A DNA stretch of 64,000 bases. Origin: Membranipora membranacea (taxonomy: Eukaryota; Bryozoa; Gymnolaemata; Cheilostomatida; Membraniporidae). The stretch's first letter is position 1. Every line of letters starts with the position of its first letter. Made by a program: the position numbers and the translations under genes. Under the pieces are notes generated by a model, which ran no database searches, was not told where the DNA came from, and was given only the letters and a program-made list of their open reading frames with translations. The stretch covers positions 8,725,493-8,789,492 of the forward strand of contig OU612071.1 of NCBI GenBank assembly GCA_914767715.1. Reading direction: 5' to 3'. Shown here one piece after another: positions 1 to 13,525 of this stretch.

Positions 1-2799
1 TCCCAGGCTCACTTTAAAACTGATTGACAACTCTACAGGCCGACTATATCTAGGGTAAAACGAAATGACCTGGGATTGCAAGAGGATACTCTGCACCCGT
101 AACAATGAGGCAATTTCCAAGATCGTACTGAGAGACCTGACATTCAAGGACAGAAGGCCACACACACGGCTTGTCATGTCTCACTCAAACTTAGTTGACA
201 ATCCAGGGCTGTATATACAGGACCAATCTGTCGCGGTGTCCGTCTGAAGACCCTCCTCTTAAATCCCTCTGGTACAAAAACAATTTGTCCTTGTAAATTA
301 CGCTGACAAGTCAGCTGTGCACAGCTGGTAAGGATTGTATAGAACTGGGCTGTCTAAGACAGCTGTCAAAGTGTCCTTCTGAGGACAGATAGACCAACTC
401 CACGTTGGTCCCACCGGTGCCTGAAATATATGTCCTCGTTGATTAATGTCGGACAAACGGGCGGACGACATACCAACGTTTCACGGCATCGTCTTTGGCA
501 GCGTCTGTGGCAGCGTCGTTTGACCTCAGGGTAACTATTAAGCAATGTGCACTGGCTACCAAAACGCACCAATGAACTTAATGCTGACAATGAAGCAAAC
601 AGCATTTTACCTGCACTTGTCATTGTGCTCTACTAATTAATGTATTTGTTACTGAAGCAGCTGTCACAGCTAACTATGGCAGGGGAGATAACTCCTTTAT
701 TTGAAAATTAGATTTGGTATTGCATATCTTATCTGGACTTTGAAACAAAAACCAGTAGTAGCTTTGGCTGATGTTGTTAAATCAAACATTTAGTGTGCAA
801 CCATCATTTGAGAAGGATTTTCATCAGTGAGATCAATTTGAAATACTTTGAGGCAACTCTTACAGTCAGATGAATATGATTTCGGTTTGAAAAACCTTTA
901 CTGAAACTAAATGTTTTGCTATACCTACTACTATCATGCTGCAGACTTTCCCAGTAAGGCCACAAAACAAAATTTAGCGAACATGGAAAATAAAAAGTTA
1001 GCCTCAAAGAGCAAAAGTCGGGCAGCGTTTTGAATCCAGTTTGATCCAACTTTGGTCTCATTTTCCACTGAAAAAAATCTTCATTTGTGATAATCCGTAC
1101 TGTTGCAATTTCTTGCTCTATTACACAAGACATCTATGTGCTTGGTACATCATTTTCATAAACTGCAGAAAATTTTATAACATTTGAGAGTTGTCTGCTC
1201 TTGTGTAAAGAAATTCGCTACTTTGTTACCCATATTATTGAATTAGGATACTTACTACCCGGTACCCATGCATCTACCAACACCTATGTTTCAAAGCTTG
1301 GAATAGTAGAGTTCACCTCTAAGAGGGGTCATTCCTCCCCTCCCACCATCTGCAAAAGAATCCACAAAGCCGACTGTGTGTGGAAAAGGACCAACCATTC
1401 AGTCATATCGCCAACAAATTTGGTTAGTTATGACGTGGTCATCAGTAATGAACGATCTTGACCTTGACCTTGCCTCAAACCCCTCCAGGTTCCCTCAATT
1501 ATTTTTATCTGCAAACAAAAAACAAATGGATAGCCTTTTCACTAACCACCAGGGATTAGCCTAACAGGAAATAATGAGTGGTCGATGTCCAGGTAATCAT
1601 TTGCACACGGAAATAGTGTCATATTTTGACATATCCAGTCTGTTTAGTTTGTATAGTACGTTGTAGATTTCTGCTCGATAACCTTAACATATGCTTGAGG
1701 CAGGGAGGGTTTGTAGACTTGAACGAACGCCAGGTTAGGACTTGTTATTCCTGGATAAAATCTTACTACTTGGAAGGTAGTGGTGCGCCACCAAAATTAT
1801 ATCCACGTATTAATGAAATATATAGACACTACAAGACAGATCGTTCAACTTGTGCAACACAAGGGGTATCGAACATGTTTTTTTATCAATGCAAATAAGA
1901 AAGAGCTTTCTTCTGTTGTTCTCCAAGAATATGGGAGATGTTATTGAAACAATAATTTAGGCAAGGCATAATTATATCGTTTTAGAATTTCAATTTCAGC
2001 CCAGCCCTAGAACAGTGCAATGAAAGTGATGATCTTCACTGGGCAATGTGCCTTTTGGCGAATCAATATGTTTTTAATTCCAATAATAGATTATGAAATA
2101 CTACAAGGACCTTCTTCTGCGTAAAATTAATCAATGAGCATGCTGAATTCCAACAAATTTTTGTGATTGTGACATGAAGTTTAGCAGACGATGACAATTT
2201 GGATGCCTTGCGAAAAGAGACCTGGACAACTTTCTAAATGTGTGTAAATGTTTCTAATGTCACCGCTCTCCAGGGGTATTTTTATATCTAAAAATAGAAT
2301 CTTAGTGTGTTCAAACTGACCTGCACATTCTAAATAAATATAACTATGAACTTGGTAATCATAAGCTAAATCGTAGTCTACTCTTCCATTTGCTAAATAT
2401 CATTTACCAGTCCACTTTTCAATCAGGCCTTAGATTTGAAGGAACCTGGTTTTGCTAAACGTCCAAGGTTCTTTTCAGAGGCAGCCCGTGCTCATTGTGT
2501 TAACCGACCTTGATAAATCAATCCGAAAACTACTATACTAGCTGTCTTTCCAAATCTAGGCCTTGAGTGTCAATCAATTTGTCCTGGATCACAGGAATCT
2601 AATATTAACCCTATTACTGAACCAAGATTTTCATATCTACAAGAGCAGCTCTCTTAAAAGTCAACTGCCAACAAATATATGGAATAGAAAGTAAGACGCA
2701 ATCGTAGAAGGGATATATGTTTGTGAGGATATATACATGCCCCTGATATATCAGCCTTTTTAATTATTTTCCATACATTTGTAACTAAATCAACCAAGC

Positions 2800-3084
2800 C
2801 TCATGAATCATTATCGTTTAATCCTACCTAATGTTGTTAACTTGTATTTTTATTTGCCACTCTCTGTTTCTTCTTTTCTTTTTTCATCTTATTCATGCAA
2901 TTTATGATACCATGCTTTCATGATCCTACTCACTTTATAGTATGTAACATCCTACCACTTATATCTTTTTATTCAAGTCAGTTTTTGTATCCATGTTAAT
3001 GTGTATGAAGTCAACAAGTTATTTTTAATTTGCTTTAATTATAAACTTTTAGAAAACCTCAATGAATAAATAAATAAATAAATA
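2800..3084 (+). repeat. Possible 3' tail of a decayed non-LTR retrotransposon
   Basis: An AT-rich, T-rich stretch ends in a short (AATA)n run at about 3,064-3,082, the usual look of a LINE 3' UTR with a simple-repeat tail. The upstream DNA has no clear reverse transcriptase motif, so this rests on tail structure alone. It could instead be an unrelated microsatellite. Confidence 0.25.
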
Positions 3085-4175
3085 TAATATCACTAAGATC
3101 CCATCAGGAATGAGGAAAGGAAAGACGACTTCAAGTTATTTAATTCATACAGCAAAATACTAAAATTCTTGCAACGATTTGGAATACCAGCTTCAAATGG
3201 ACACAGGTAGGTACTTTATTAGTGCCATAGGAAAGACAGCTTTGTTAGAACGCAGGCTAAATCTGTGATCATGATTTCCAAGTGGGAGGGTATGGAGAAC
3301 TTACAATGTAAATGCTTGTAAATACCACATAGTTTGTTCACCTAGCAAAGCTTGCGATACAGAACCAGCCCACTTGGAGGAAGACCTTGGGCCATGTCCA
3401 AGCTAACTTGTTTACTGATGGACAGTGCTCATCAGAGTACTCATCCCTTAAGCTAACAGGTCATTCAATCAAACCAAAATAGGCAGACTAGATTAATCTG
3501 CAGAAGTATTTTGTTGCCTCAGAGAAGCTACGTTGATTTTTCTATTTTAAACACTCGAGAATCTGTGAGACTCTCTCAGGTTGTAAGCGTCGCCACATAA
3601 GCCTTTCTTATTATTTGTTTGTCAACCGCAGTCTTCTCACTATGTCAAGAAATGTTATACTCTTCAAATCGCGCGACAAAACTTGCAGCACACACAGAGC
3701 AAACAAAAATACTACACCAGCTCAGCTTGATAGCCTTAGAGCTACTACAACAGGTAGGCGGAATTCCACACTGGGATTGGCTATTATGGGAAGTTTAGAT
3801 TGGTAGTCTAGTGGAACGAAATCTAAGCTAAAGAGCTGACAGATACATTTTCCATGGTTTTTGAGTTAAGATAAGATAAGATTTAATTGGTCATCTTTGT
3901 CATTGACAAGTTACAATTAGTCCAGAGGTATCTCCTGAGTTGCGCATTTCCAAATGTAAGAGAAAAACTTATGCACATATAGTAGAACTTGGGCTAGGCT
4001 GGTGTCTTTCTAATTTTGCCGTGACCTCCCCCTGACTGCTTTCTAATAAGCTTAGCACAAAGTAATAATTGGTAAGGCAAACAGCGTAGTGAGACGTTCA
4101 ATGTTTGAATAACGTGATGATTTTTAGGACTGAGGATTTTGTGACAGTAGACGATTACTCATTGCTGCTTGATAC

Positions 4176-4400
4176 CTACAAGTTGCGTATGGTCATGTAA
4201 TCGAAAACAAATGGTATAGGAGGGGGGAGAGTCGCCACCCCTAAAAGAAGCATGTCGGAATAGTTAAACATTTGAGTTGCATATGATCGTGTAATCAAAA
4301 ACAAGCAAAATATGAGCATGTCTTGGCTAATACCCAGAATGTGGGGTGGGCTGGGTTGCCACCCGCAAATGGAACATGTCGGAACAGCTGAACAGGAGAT
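4176..4400. repeat. Imperfect tandem duplication, about 110-bp units
   Basis: Two adjacent diverged copies share the order: 'gttgcgtatggtcatgtaat' or its variant, an A-rich stretch, then 'gccaccc' and 'catgtcggaa'. Copy one begins near 4,182 and copy two near 4,277. The copies differ by an insertion in the second. No coding function is seen. Confidence 0.5.
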
Positions 4401-7400
4401 TTGTTGGGACGTGCTGCTGTTTGGTAAACTTGAGTACACAACTGCATTACGTGACTTTAAAGACGCTACTTTCTTAGATCAAAAGGCGAATTAACAGTGT
4501 ACAGTTGAAGGGAGGGGATATATTTTTATCTTTATGATCCTATGTAGCAATACGAGGCCAGAATCCATGTTTTAGGGGATTGTGATAGCCTGGGCAGGCT
4601 GTTGGGGGATTGTGGGATAAGCCTGGTTGACTGGCGAGATGGTATGGTGTCTAATTCAAACTCTAAGCCTATATGCGCTTATATAAGGGCAATACATTGG
4701 GTCGATGGTAGCTGTATTACAAGCCATCAATTCGGGCTGAGTTTGAGAACCTTAACGAGCTTTCACCGTGACATGGGAAACACTTTTTTGAGGGAAGAGA
4801 GTTTTAAGCTTTAATGATATTACTAAACTTTGATCTAGGTGAATGTATCAAATTCCTCAATAAAAAAGGCGAACAAATCATATTCCAACTGGAACAATAA
4901 AGAGTTATGTCATGTGAAATGAAGTTTTTGGGCGTAAAAATAAATACTTTAGATTTCTCTTTGCAAACATCCGGAGGCTGAGCTGATTAAACAAAGTAGG
5001 CCTACATATCTTTATATCACAGTCATAAATCATAATTATTTTTAGAGAAATATTTTGACAGTGCAATTGTAAACTCAAAGGATGGCACACCTTAAAACAA
5101 TCAAAATATTGAATAAAGCCTTGCCTGCTGTAACTAATTCGTCTGGGATCAGGTGAGCAATCTCTAAATATAGTGATGAACTTGAAGCAGGTGGAAGTCA
5201 TCAGAAGACACAAACAACTCATCTAATTGATGACAGGACTGTTTTTCACGTTTTTTTGAGAGACACCAGGCAACGCAATTGACAACTGGAAACTTGGCAG
5301 ACCTGAATGAAATAAGGCCGCAATACGAAATGAAGACACTCACTCAAAATCTGAACAGGAAATTTTGGCCTCTGAAAGACCATCTGACATGATGGGGTTC
5401 GAACTGCCCTAGCAGGAGAGTGTGTGAACCGGTTTTGACTTCAAATAAACTTTTGTACTACAAAGGGACCGCCATGTAGAGTTAGTGCTCCGGTCCCAAT
5501 TCTGAGCAAGAAGTTGGAGAGCTCTGGGTCTGTGAGAGACCATATCATAATTGTGATGGTGATATAAGCTGTTTCAGCGAATCAGGAGATTAAGAGTCGG
5601 TTTGGTCTTCTGAATAAACTTATGTACGGATTCAGATCTTTAGCAATTAAACCCTATAAAATCTTAATGGCAATAAAACGCTTAATCTTCAAAGAGCTTT
5701 CCAATAACTATTCCATTAATTCCACTACGGTATTTGTCCAGCCCTTTCTTCTTCGAAAATAACCCTATCAATCTGTATTATCACAATAAAGGTTTCTCTC
5801 TCCCAAATTTTTGGAGGTACATTATAAGATTTAGTTTGACAATAAAAAGATTAAAGGAAGACTTATAAAAGATTTTCACCTCTTGTTTAACTGGAGAAGA
5901 TATTGCAAATTTTGTAACTTCACCAACCATAAAAAGTTAAAGACGTCAACTTGTATGTTTTGGAGCTATTTGGCTACCTGCTTTTTGCTTTCATGTGGAT
6001 GTCAGTGCTGTTAAAGCTGTGATTTTGACAAAGCTAGGCAAGTGCCTTGTGTCTTTCTGGCTGCCAAATAAACTGTATTTGATGTTACGACCAAGAAGCA
6101 ATGCATGTGCCAGAAACACCATCACCACTTAGACTGTTTGGTACCACGCGGAGTTCCAGTACCCTGGGGAGGTGCAGGTCACAGGACTGAATGTCTGCTT
6201 GTTTTATTTGATTCTGTATTTCACTGTCTCATCGCAATGGCAACTAGAAATTCCTTGAGTTTTTGAAGAATGAACTTACAAAGCATTTTTCCGTTATTTA
6301 CTTTTAAAAATTCCTACTCAGGCTGTTACCATGGATCGTGTGTTTGATTTCACACTTTTAGCTTGTAGAGATGATTCAGTGGCGCCTTTACTTGGCATCA
6401 GCCGCAGTTCTTTTCAGGATGTAGAGTGAGTCAGCAAAACATACAAAGGCCATGAGGTCTGGCGGTTTGTGGTTCTGTCCTAAGAGAACCAGTACAGTTT
6501 CGACGCGTTTTTCAGTCAGTAACAGACCACCATAGATATGGAAAAGGAGCAAAGTTACTGTAGTGCAATGTCAGTGACATCTATGCCGTTTTCACATCTA
6601 TATAGACAACACAGCCATAAAGCCACATACTGACAATGATGTATATTGGACAAAGAAGTGACATGAAAAAGATTCTGGCGGATAAATTTGATGCTAAGTT
6701 AGTGTTAGTATACATCAACCTTACCTATCTGAGCTTCTATCATAGAAAATATGGAGACATTTTGCCCTCAAGCATTCTGGATTATGTTTCAGTTTTCACA
6801 TATTTATTTATTTGAAAATATTTTACAGTTTCCAAAGTTCTTTCTTTGTCTTTTTATTTGAAATATAGATTCTCGATAAGCCTGTGTATCTGTTTTCACA
6901 TTGTTAATTTGCAGTGTTGATTTCACCGATATAAACTCAACAGAACTAAATCTCTGATTGTTTGAATAAGGTTACTTGATATAACAAATCCCCTATGCAA
7001 AATATTTACAAAATGAAAACTGAGATGTATGGGTTTTTTGACTGATTGACAGAGTAAGTTATTCTTAAAATATTAGCTAGATTTACGCTTTTACAACTGT
7101 TGCAGAGTGCCGAAAGGCATTATGGGTAATCAGTGGATCTACCACAAACTACAAACAATACAGAATGTCACAAATCTCAGTGATACCACCGACAATCATA
7201 GTCACGGGAACCCCACAAAAACTGGCCGAGACAGGCTGAATCATGAGTTTAGCCCGCCTGAGTAGTTGTTTTTTAAGATTATTGGGAATCTTAGTTGTGC
7301 AAGAAATTGTGGGAAGGAAAATCCATGAGTGTTCGTACAATCTTGGGTTAAAAGAAGTATTTGAGTACCAGTATCACCCATTATTTTCATTCACGCCACT

Positions 7401-10400
7401 GATCGACACGTAAGCAACCTATCCTTGGGGGTAAAGTATTTGCAGGGAAAAAATTTGCCTTCTTGCACAACAACATAGAAAAATCTATAGTAAGCTAACA
7501 TTTACTGAACCTCATTATATGACATTATAAACTCCCAACTTACCTAGTAAAAACATTTGGTGGCTAACATTAAGTAACTCAAAACTAGATAATCTAAACT
7601 CCAGCTAAGATATATACTATACTATAGTGGTCTTATGAAACACCTGTCTATATAAGACAGGGCAAAGCTGACTTTATCTTGATGGATCCAACAGCTGCCA
7701 TTATGTAGCTGACACCTCCACAAATATCTGATCACTGAATTAATTTTGTCCGATGTGCAAATCATTAAAAATTTAATCAAACCAGCCCAAGCCAATAATA
7801 GAGAAAATCATTTTTTGATCTATGAGGATGAAACGGAACACACAAGCTTTCAAAAATATCGACTGTGAATCACAATAAAACAAAGTTCCTTTGATCAGAC
7901 GAACAAAATCACTGTAACACGAGACAAGACCTTGTGTAAGAGTAATCAAACTGATCGCCCTGAATAGAGACAGGAATCGTAAAAGGTGACAAACAAGGTG
8001 TTTGTATGATATTGCTATTTGACACTGAATAATATGTGACTTTGAACTGGGAGACAATGAACCTCTTTGTCTAGTATTTGGGCACCGATTCGGCAGTACA
8101 TGAGCTCTGTTTGCTCCCTGACTAGGCCTCCTTGCAGACATCAAGGGATGCAAGTTACATTGAAGGCATTCAAAATTTATATGAAGCAATGCTGTGTCTT
8201 GTGTAAATAAGACTAGATGAACAAGGGAATCGTTCCCTCCTAACCTATTGATTGCGTCCGCAACCCTAATTTTGTATTGCACAAAGTTTCAGTAGATCAT
8301 GATTGCTGTGTTCAATTTGACCATATCACCTGTAAGTCTAGGTGTCAGCAAGCTAACCTTAACATCAATGGCCGACCAAAAAGGATGCCAAACAAACCAG
8401 ATCAGAGAGAATGTGGAGAAAAGCTTCAAACCTAAAACATGTGTGTATTGCTAGTCAAAAGGGGTGGAAAAGCATTGAAATACTTGGTACTTACATAAAG
8501 CAGACTGTTGTTAGCTCCCTGCGTCAGCACTATATATCCAATAACCATCAAATGGTAACTGAGATTGCAGTATATTGTCAGCGAGACCTCTGTCCAAAGT
8601 CAGCTCGCTATTTCTGCCAACGTTTGGGTGACACGATGACTTGACGAAAAACTCAAACTATATGCAGTGAAATCAGTTTGGGAAATAAATAATAACTCAT
8701 TGGCTGTATTGTTATTATATTCTCAAAGTGTGTGAATAAGATCAGATTTATCATCTTAGTAAAAAATGTGAGCATTATCCGTCATAGATCAAAGATACGA
8801 GAGTAAAACAGACCTGCCATAAGGAATTATTTTCAAACGTGAGTAGGTTTTGCAGATTACGCATGCCTAGCTATTTATGTGCTGTGCCTAATCTGCTTCC
8901 AAAGAGATCAGTGTAGTAATCCTATGCTCCTGCAAACACACTGCTTGCGGTTTTGAATCTTATAAGAAAACTAATTGTTTCATGAATCCGTAATATAATT
9001 TCAGATCTTAGCAAGTTGAATCTCTGTGAAGACAATACATTGACAGAAGACTGAATTCAGGACAGGGCAAACCCTTAAATCAACTCTAGGTTTCATTGAT
9101 GCTGGTTAGATCACAACATTTTGTAGATCACACTATGTGCCTGGATCCATAGCTGATTTATTTGATTTATCAATGAGATGCTATACCCAAACACGCTACA
9201 CTGAAACTTACAACTTATATATTATGGCAGGTCTGGAGATAAAAACTTTCACCTGCACTGACATGTCACTTCAAAGCGCCATCTCACTTTCCTGCTGAGT
9301 AATTACACTAAATTATCGCATTAATTACCTTTGTTTATGTATCATATTTTCAGTCTTTGCAAGAGACAATGCTAAAACAGAGGAAGTAAGTTAGACATCG
9401 TGTGAAAACTAGCTTGGATTCAACATGCATGGTGGTCCTATATTTATTACGAGCGAGGCTTATTAGCCTAGTCACATAGCTACTTTTTTTGTTTTGGGGG
9501 CACCAAAAAAGGAGCCGCAGTGACAAAGCTAATCAAGGCTTTTTTTAATCAAATGCTTGCAATCAATTCAGTTGAAATCCCCTAATGATCTCTTAATTAA
9601 TCCTGTTGATTCCTGGATGTCTAATCGATGTATTCTTCTATCAACGCAGCAAGATTTGTAAGGTAACTCTGGCAAATCTCGATCATCTCAGCAAGGATCA
9701 ATCATACACTGCGTTTATGCACCTTTTGATCGATGATTCCAACCTGAATTGGTATAGGTAGGGTGTGGGGGGGGGGGTGGGGGTTGTGCTTGTTGGCTGA
9801 GCTTAACGATCAACTATTAAATCGGGAGGTCACCGACATCTTGAAATATTGGCCTAAGCTATGCAAGACCTGTCTATCAAAAAAATAGAACTGAATTGAT
9901 GTGCAGGATAAAGACATCCTAGATATGGTTTCTTTTTTCTTTGCAATGACACTAGTCTTTTGCTGCTGCCATATTGAAATGGTTAAATGGTTGAAATGAG
10001 GAGTGAGTTAGTAAGACAGCGGTAGTTTGAGGTTTTTGATAATACATAGGCCTCAAGTCCCAAGACAAGTCCGGAAAAGAAGACACCAGCTCTGTAGATG
10101 ACCTAACTGTCCAATGGTTGTGGTCCATTGATATCAATTCATGGATAAGTGGTTAAATTATATAGCATAGCTATTTGTATAAGTATCAGTAAAAAGCATC
10201 CGTCAGGATCTAAATAAAGCTATAAATCTGGCAGCTTTTAATTTGTGCATTGATTGACATCACGTATCAACCTTCTAAAACTCAGGCAAGCTGCTTGACA
10301 AAAGTTTACAAGTGTCAGCTATTCTAGATTCTGAACTTGTGGGTCAATCAAAGATGAGAAATGTGGTCCACCAACCATACACGAATAGCGATACACGAAT

Positions 10401-10985
10401 AGACATACACTTGCTAGTGGTCAGGTATGTACCCCTCATCCATATAATATACATCAGTGTTGTGGCCCAGATTAAACGGATTCAATTCCCAGTTGTTGCA
10501 GTGCTTTTAAGCATTTTATACTTAGAGCAGCACTATAAATAACTGCTAACCTCAGGATTATTAGCTGTGACAAATTAAAGGTCTGAATATGAATTATTGT
10601 GTCACTGCATACCGTACCACCGACATCACAAGCTGCACAGCATAGCAAACATTCAACAATTTGTTACCATTACAAAAGTTTGAAATTCTTTGAATGGCTG
10701 GAATTTGATAATAGCTGGGTATTAATGAATGGGTGGATATTTAGATCATAAAAATGACTGCGTTTTTTTATTAATCACTTTTATTGGCAGTATATAGTAT
10801 TTCAATAGTGAAATGTTTTCCAAATAGTGCCAAAAAGAGGAAAGAATTTAAAGATAAGTTAAATTTGATGATCTTAATATTATGTCTGAATTAGAATCAA
10901 CAAAACAAACTATAACCTCTCCAGAAAACATGATGCAATTCATGTCAGCTCTGATGATACAAAAGTCTCTATGTAACAAAATACT

Positions 10986-11099
10986 TGTCAGAAGTGGGAT
11001 TTGAACCCACGCCCACATTTGTGGACCAGAACACTGCTCGCTAGGTTAGGGCAAGGTAGTCCTTGAGTCTGGCGCCTTAGACCACTCGGCCATCCTGAC
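10986..11099 (-). tRNA. tRNA-Leu(CAA) with a 30-nt intron
   Basis: This is a 114-nt gene. The 5' exon (11,099-11,062) contains the acceptor strand GTCAGGA, the A-box region and the anticodon loop CTCAAG, giving anticodon CAA. A 30-nt intron follows the base after the anticodon (11,061-11,032). The 3' exon (11,031-10,986) restores the anticodon stem (CCAGA with TCTGG), a long leucine-type variable arm, T-loop GGTTCAAATCC and the acceptor strand TCTGAC plus discriminator A. CCA is not encoded. All stems pair, so it looks functional. It lies in unit A of the tandem duplication. An intron at this position is well known for animal tRNA-Leu(CAA). Confidence 0.93.
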
Positions 11100-13412
11100 T
11101 GATGAGTGTGCGTGGTATCCGTATGTATATATGGAGAGTTTCTTCCAGTCAGACTGCCATCTTTGATAATCCGAGAAGTCTTTGCAATACAGTTATATTA
11201 TTTAATAATATATAGTTATATTATAACTTGGAACTTGCTAAGAGAATCATTACTGTCCAGGGTTTCTTTCACTGCCCAATGGTGTTAGTTATCTTCTCAG
11301 GGAATGTTTTATGAAGGGTCTGGACTAATTTTAAGAACAGCATAGTGAGGGATTTAAAAGTTTAGTTTGAATGAACTTGTTGTGCCAGTAACCGCCAAAG
11401 TTAAATTATCTTGTTGTTTGGTACTCAGGGATCCAAGTGTGTCGGATTGCGCTTGGTATTCACCTCCAGGAGTCATGTGTTTCAGCTCTATTCATGGAGA
11501 GGTAATTTAGGTTGTAATATAATTAGTCTGTACAATAATTACTTGAATTGAAAACAAAGATATGTCATGCAAGTTTCGGAGGGCATCTCTCAAAAATGCA
11601 GAATTTGAAACTCGTTTTGTCCCCAAAAGGGACCAATATGTGGTAAAATATTGGTTGTTTCTGTTTGGGAATTCCTCAATCAAACAGACCCTACTTGACT
11701 CTAATGGAATGAAATTAATAAATAAATCTTAATTAAAGTCATAATGGAGTGTTATTGTACTTGCAATGGTGTCACATCCATTTTAACAGCTACTTTAATT
11801 TTTAGTGTTGTTGCCTATTGATAAAAAATTATGTGAAAGGTCAGAAATTTAAGCTAACAATAGCTTTTTGAAGTTATTCAAATATGATTTTTTAGACATT
11901 AAAAAATGTTTACTTATGAAACTCATGGATTTACTGGAACATGTTGTCAGGGTTCACTTTGTGAGTAATGGTCATAAATTTCATTATGAAATGTGCCCCC
12001 ATGGTGAACAGAACTTCCAAAGGAATCAATCTCATTGAAGTAAAATCGTTAATGGTATGTACTGACATCAAAACAAACAAATATTTTCATACCTCCTGAG
12101 ATAATAAGAGACCAAAACAGTGTGATGATACAAAGAGAAACACAGAAAACAAATGAAATATTAACAGATGAAATCCTTCTCAAATCACCTCTATTCCCCC
12201 TCCCCCATCCAATCCCCTTAGTCCATCCAGAGATAAACCGACCTGGTGTTAGTGGGTTTAGGTTTGATACCAGGTCACATCACGTTGTGAAACAGAGAGG
12301 CAGACCCGAATGACCCAACGAACAACTCAAGCGCCAAAAGAATTTTTAAAATAAAGTGGTTTCAACAAACAGTAGCCTAAAATGTAAAAAGTTGTCACCA
12401 CATGTCAAGAAAGTGGACAACTCCTGATATTACATACTTCGTATTTGCATCATTTTTGAATTGAGTAAAAGCACCAAAGTAGAAAACACTTCCTGTCCCA
12501 AGAACATGCAATTTAACTTAACAGAATTCACTTGACTATGACCTTTTGTTTTCGCTGAAGGTATAATTTCAGATTCAAATCAATTATTTTTCGAGCATCG
12601 CTATAAATAACTCAGAAACCTCTGGGTTATTAGCTGTGACAAATTAAAGGTGTGAGTATGAATTATTGTGTCTGTGTGTACCCTTCATCACAAGCTATGC
12701 AGCATACCAAACATTCATCAATTAGTTGCCATTAATATTAATTTGAAATTCTTCGAATGGCTCGAATACGATGTTAGCTGGGCATTAGGGAATGGGTGGA
12801 TAAATAGATCATAAAAACAACTGCTAAAACTTTGAATTCAAACATCTTTTTTTTAACACTTTCATTGGCAGTATAATATCATTTCCATAGTGAAAAAGAG
12901 GAAAATGATAAAGAATTATGAAAGATAATAAATCATCTTTGAGGAAAAAAAACAATAAAGAATTTGCCTCAGAGATCAAAATGCTCGGGTTTGCTTTAAT
13001 ATGTACATGAGGCAGGCTTTACTGCTTTGAGTCACAAAATATTTGGGCGAGAGTTGGCATTTAACTAGATTCATGGCAGCATCGCATTAGCAAGGTTTCC
13101 GTGTAACTCGTCTGCACAGCTTCCCTATTATGCTTTGCACAAACTGGGACTTGTTTCCAAATAGAGTTGCCCCCTCCTCGTTTGATAGTCCGGGATTTTT
13201 GCCTCCTATCAACGGACAGAGAGTGACATGGTTGGTAGACCTTAGTTAGTTAAAAGACCTCAAGATCAGCATGCTAAGTTACTGCACACACATTGTGTCC
13301 GAACAGGAATCAACAAAACAAGCTATAACCTAGCAGGAACACGTAACACAGTTCATGTCAAGTCTGAAGATAAATAAAACGGATGATAGGAAAGTCGTCA
13401 TGTGAAAAAACT

Positions 13413-13525
13413 TGTCAGAAGTGGGATTTGAACCCACGCCCACATATGTGGACTAGCACACTGCTCCCAGGTTAGGGCAAGGTAGTCCTTGAGTCTGGCA
13501 CCTTAGACCACTCGGCCATCCTGAC
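13413..13525 (-). tRNA. tRNA-Leu(CAA), intron-containing, degenerate anticodon stem
   Basis: This copy sits in unit B of the tandem duplication and is 113 nt with a 29-nt intron. The acceptor stem, A and B boxes and anticodon CAA are kept. However, the 3' strand of the anticodon stem reads GCTAG where the other copies have TCTGG, creating two mismatches against CCAGA. The D-arm end also has GGTGCC for GGCGCC. It is either a pseudogene or a weakly functional copy. Confidence 0.8.

Larger units (their letters stand above)
1..10525. other. Gene-poor region, no supported gene
   Basis: No exon chain, protein domain or RNA gene is recognisable on either strand. Open frames are short (none above about 170 codons), lack recognisable motifs and do not sit between good splice sites. 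The stretch holds a probable retroelement tail near 2.8-3.1 kb, imperfect tandem repeats near 4.2-4.4 kb and low-complexity tracts such as a G-run near 9,765-9,785. It reads as intergenic DNA with decayed repeats. Confidence 0.6.

Noticed and set aside
1626-1898. Open frame of 90 codons as a reverse transcriptase fragment
   Set aside because: No RT motif such as YxDD and no family similarity I can name; left as unassigned.
7773-8282. Longest open frame of the first 10 kb (169 codons, minus)
   Set aside because: Composition is unremarkable, there is no domain, no splice context and no neighbour support.
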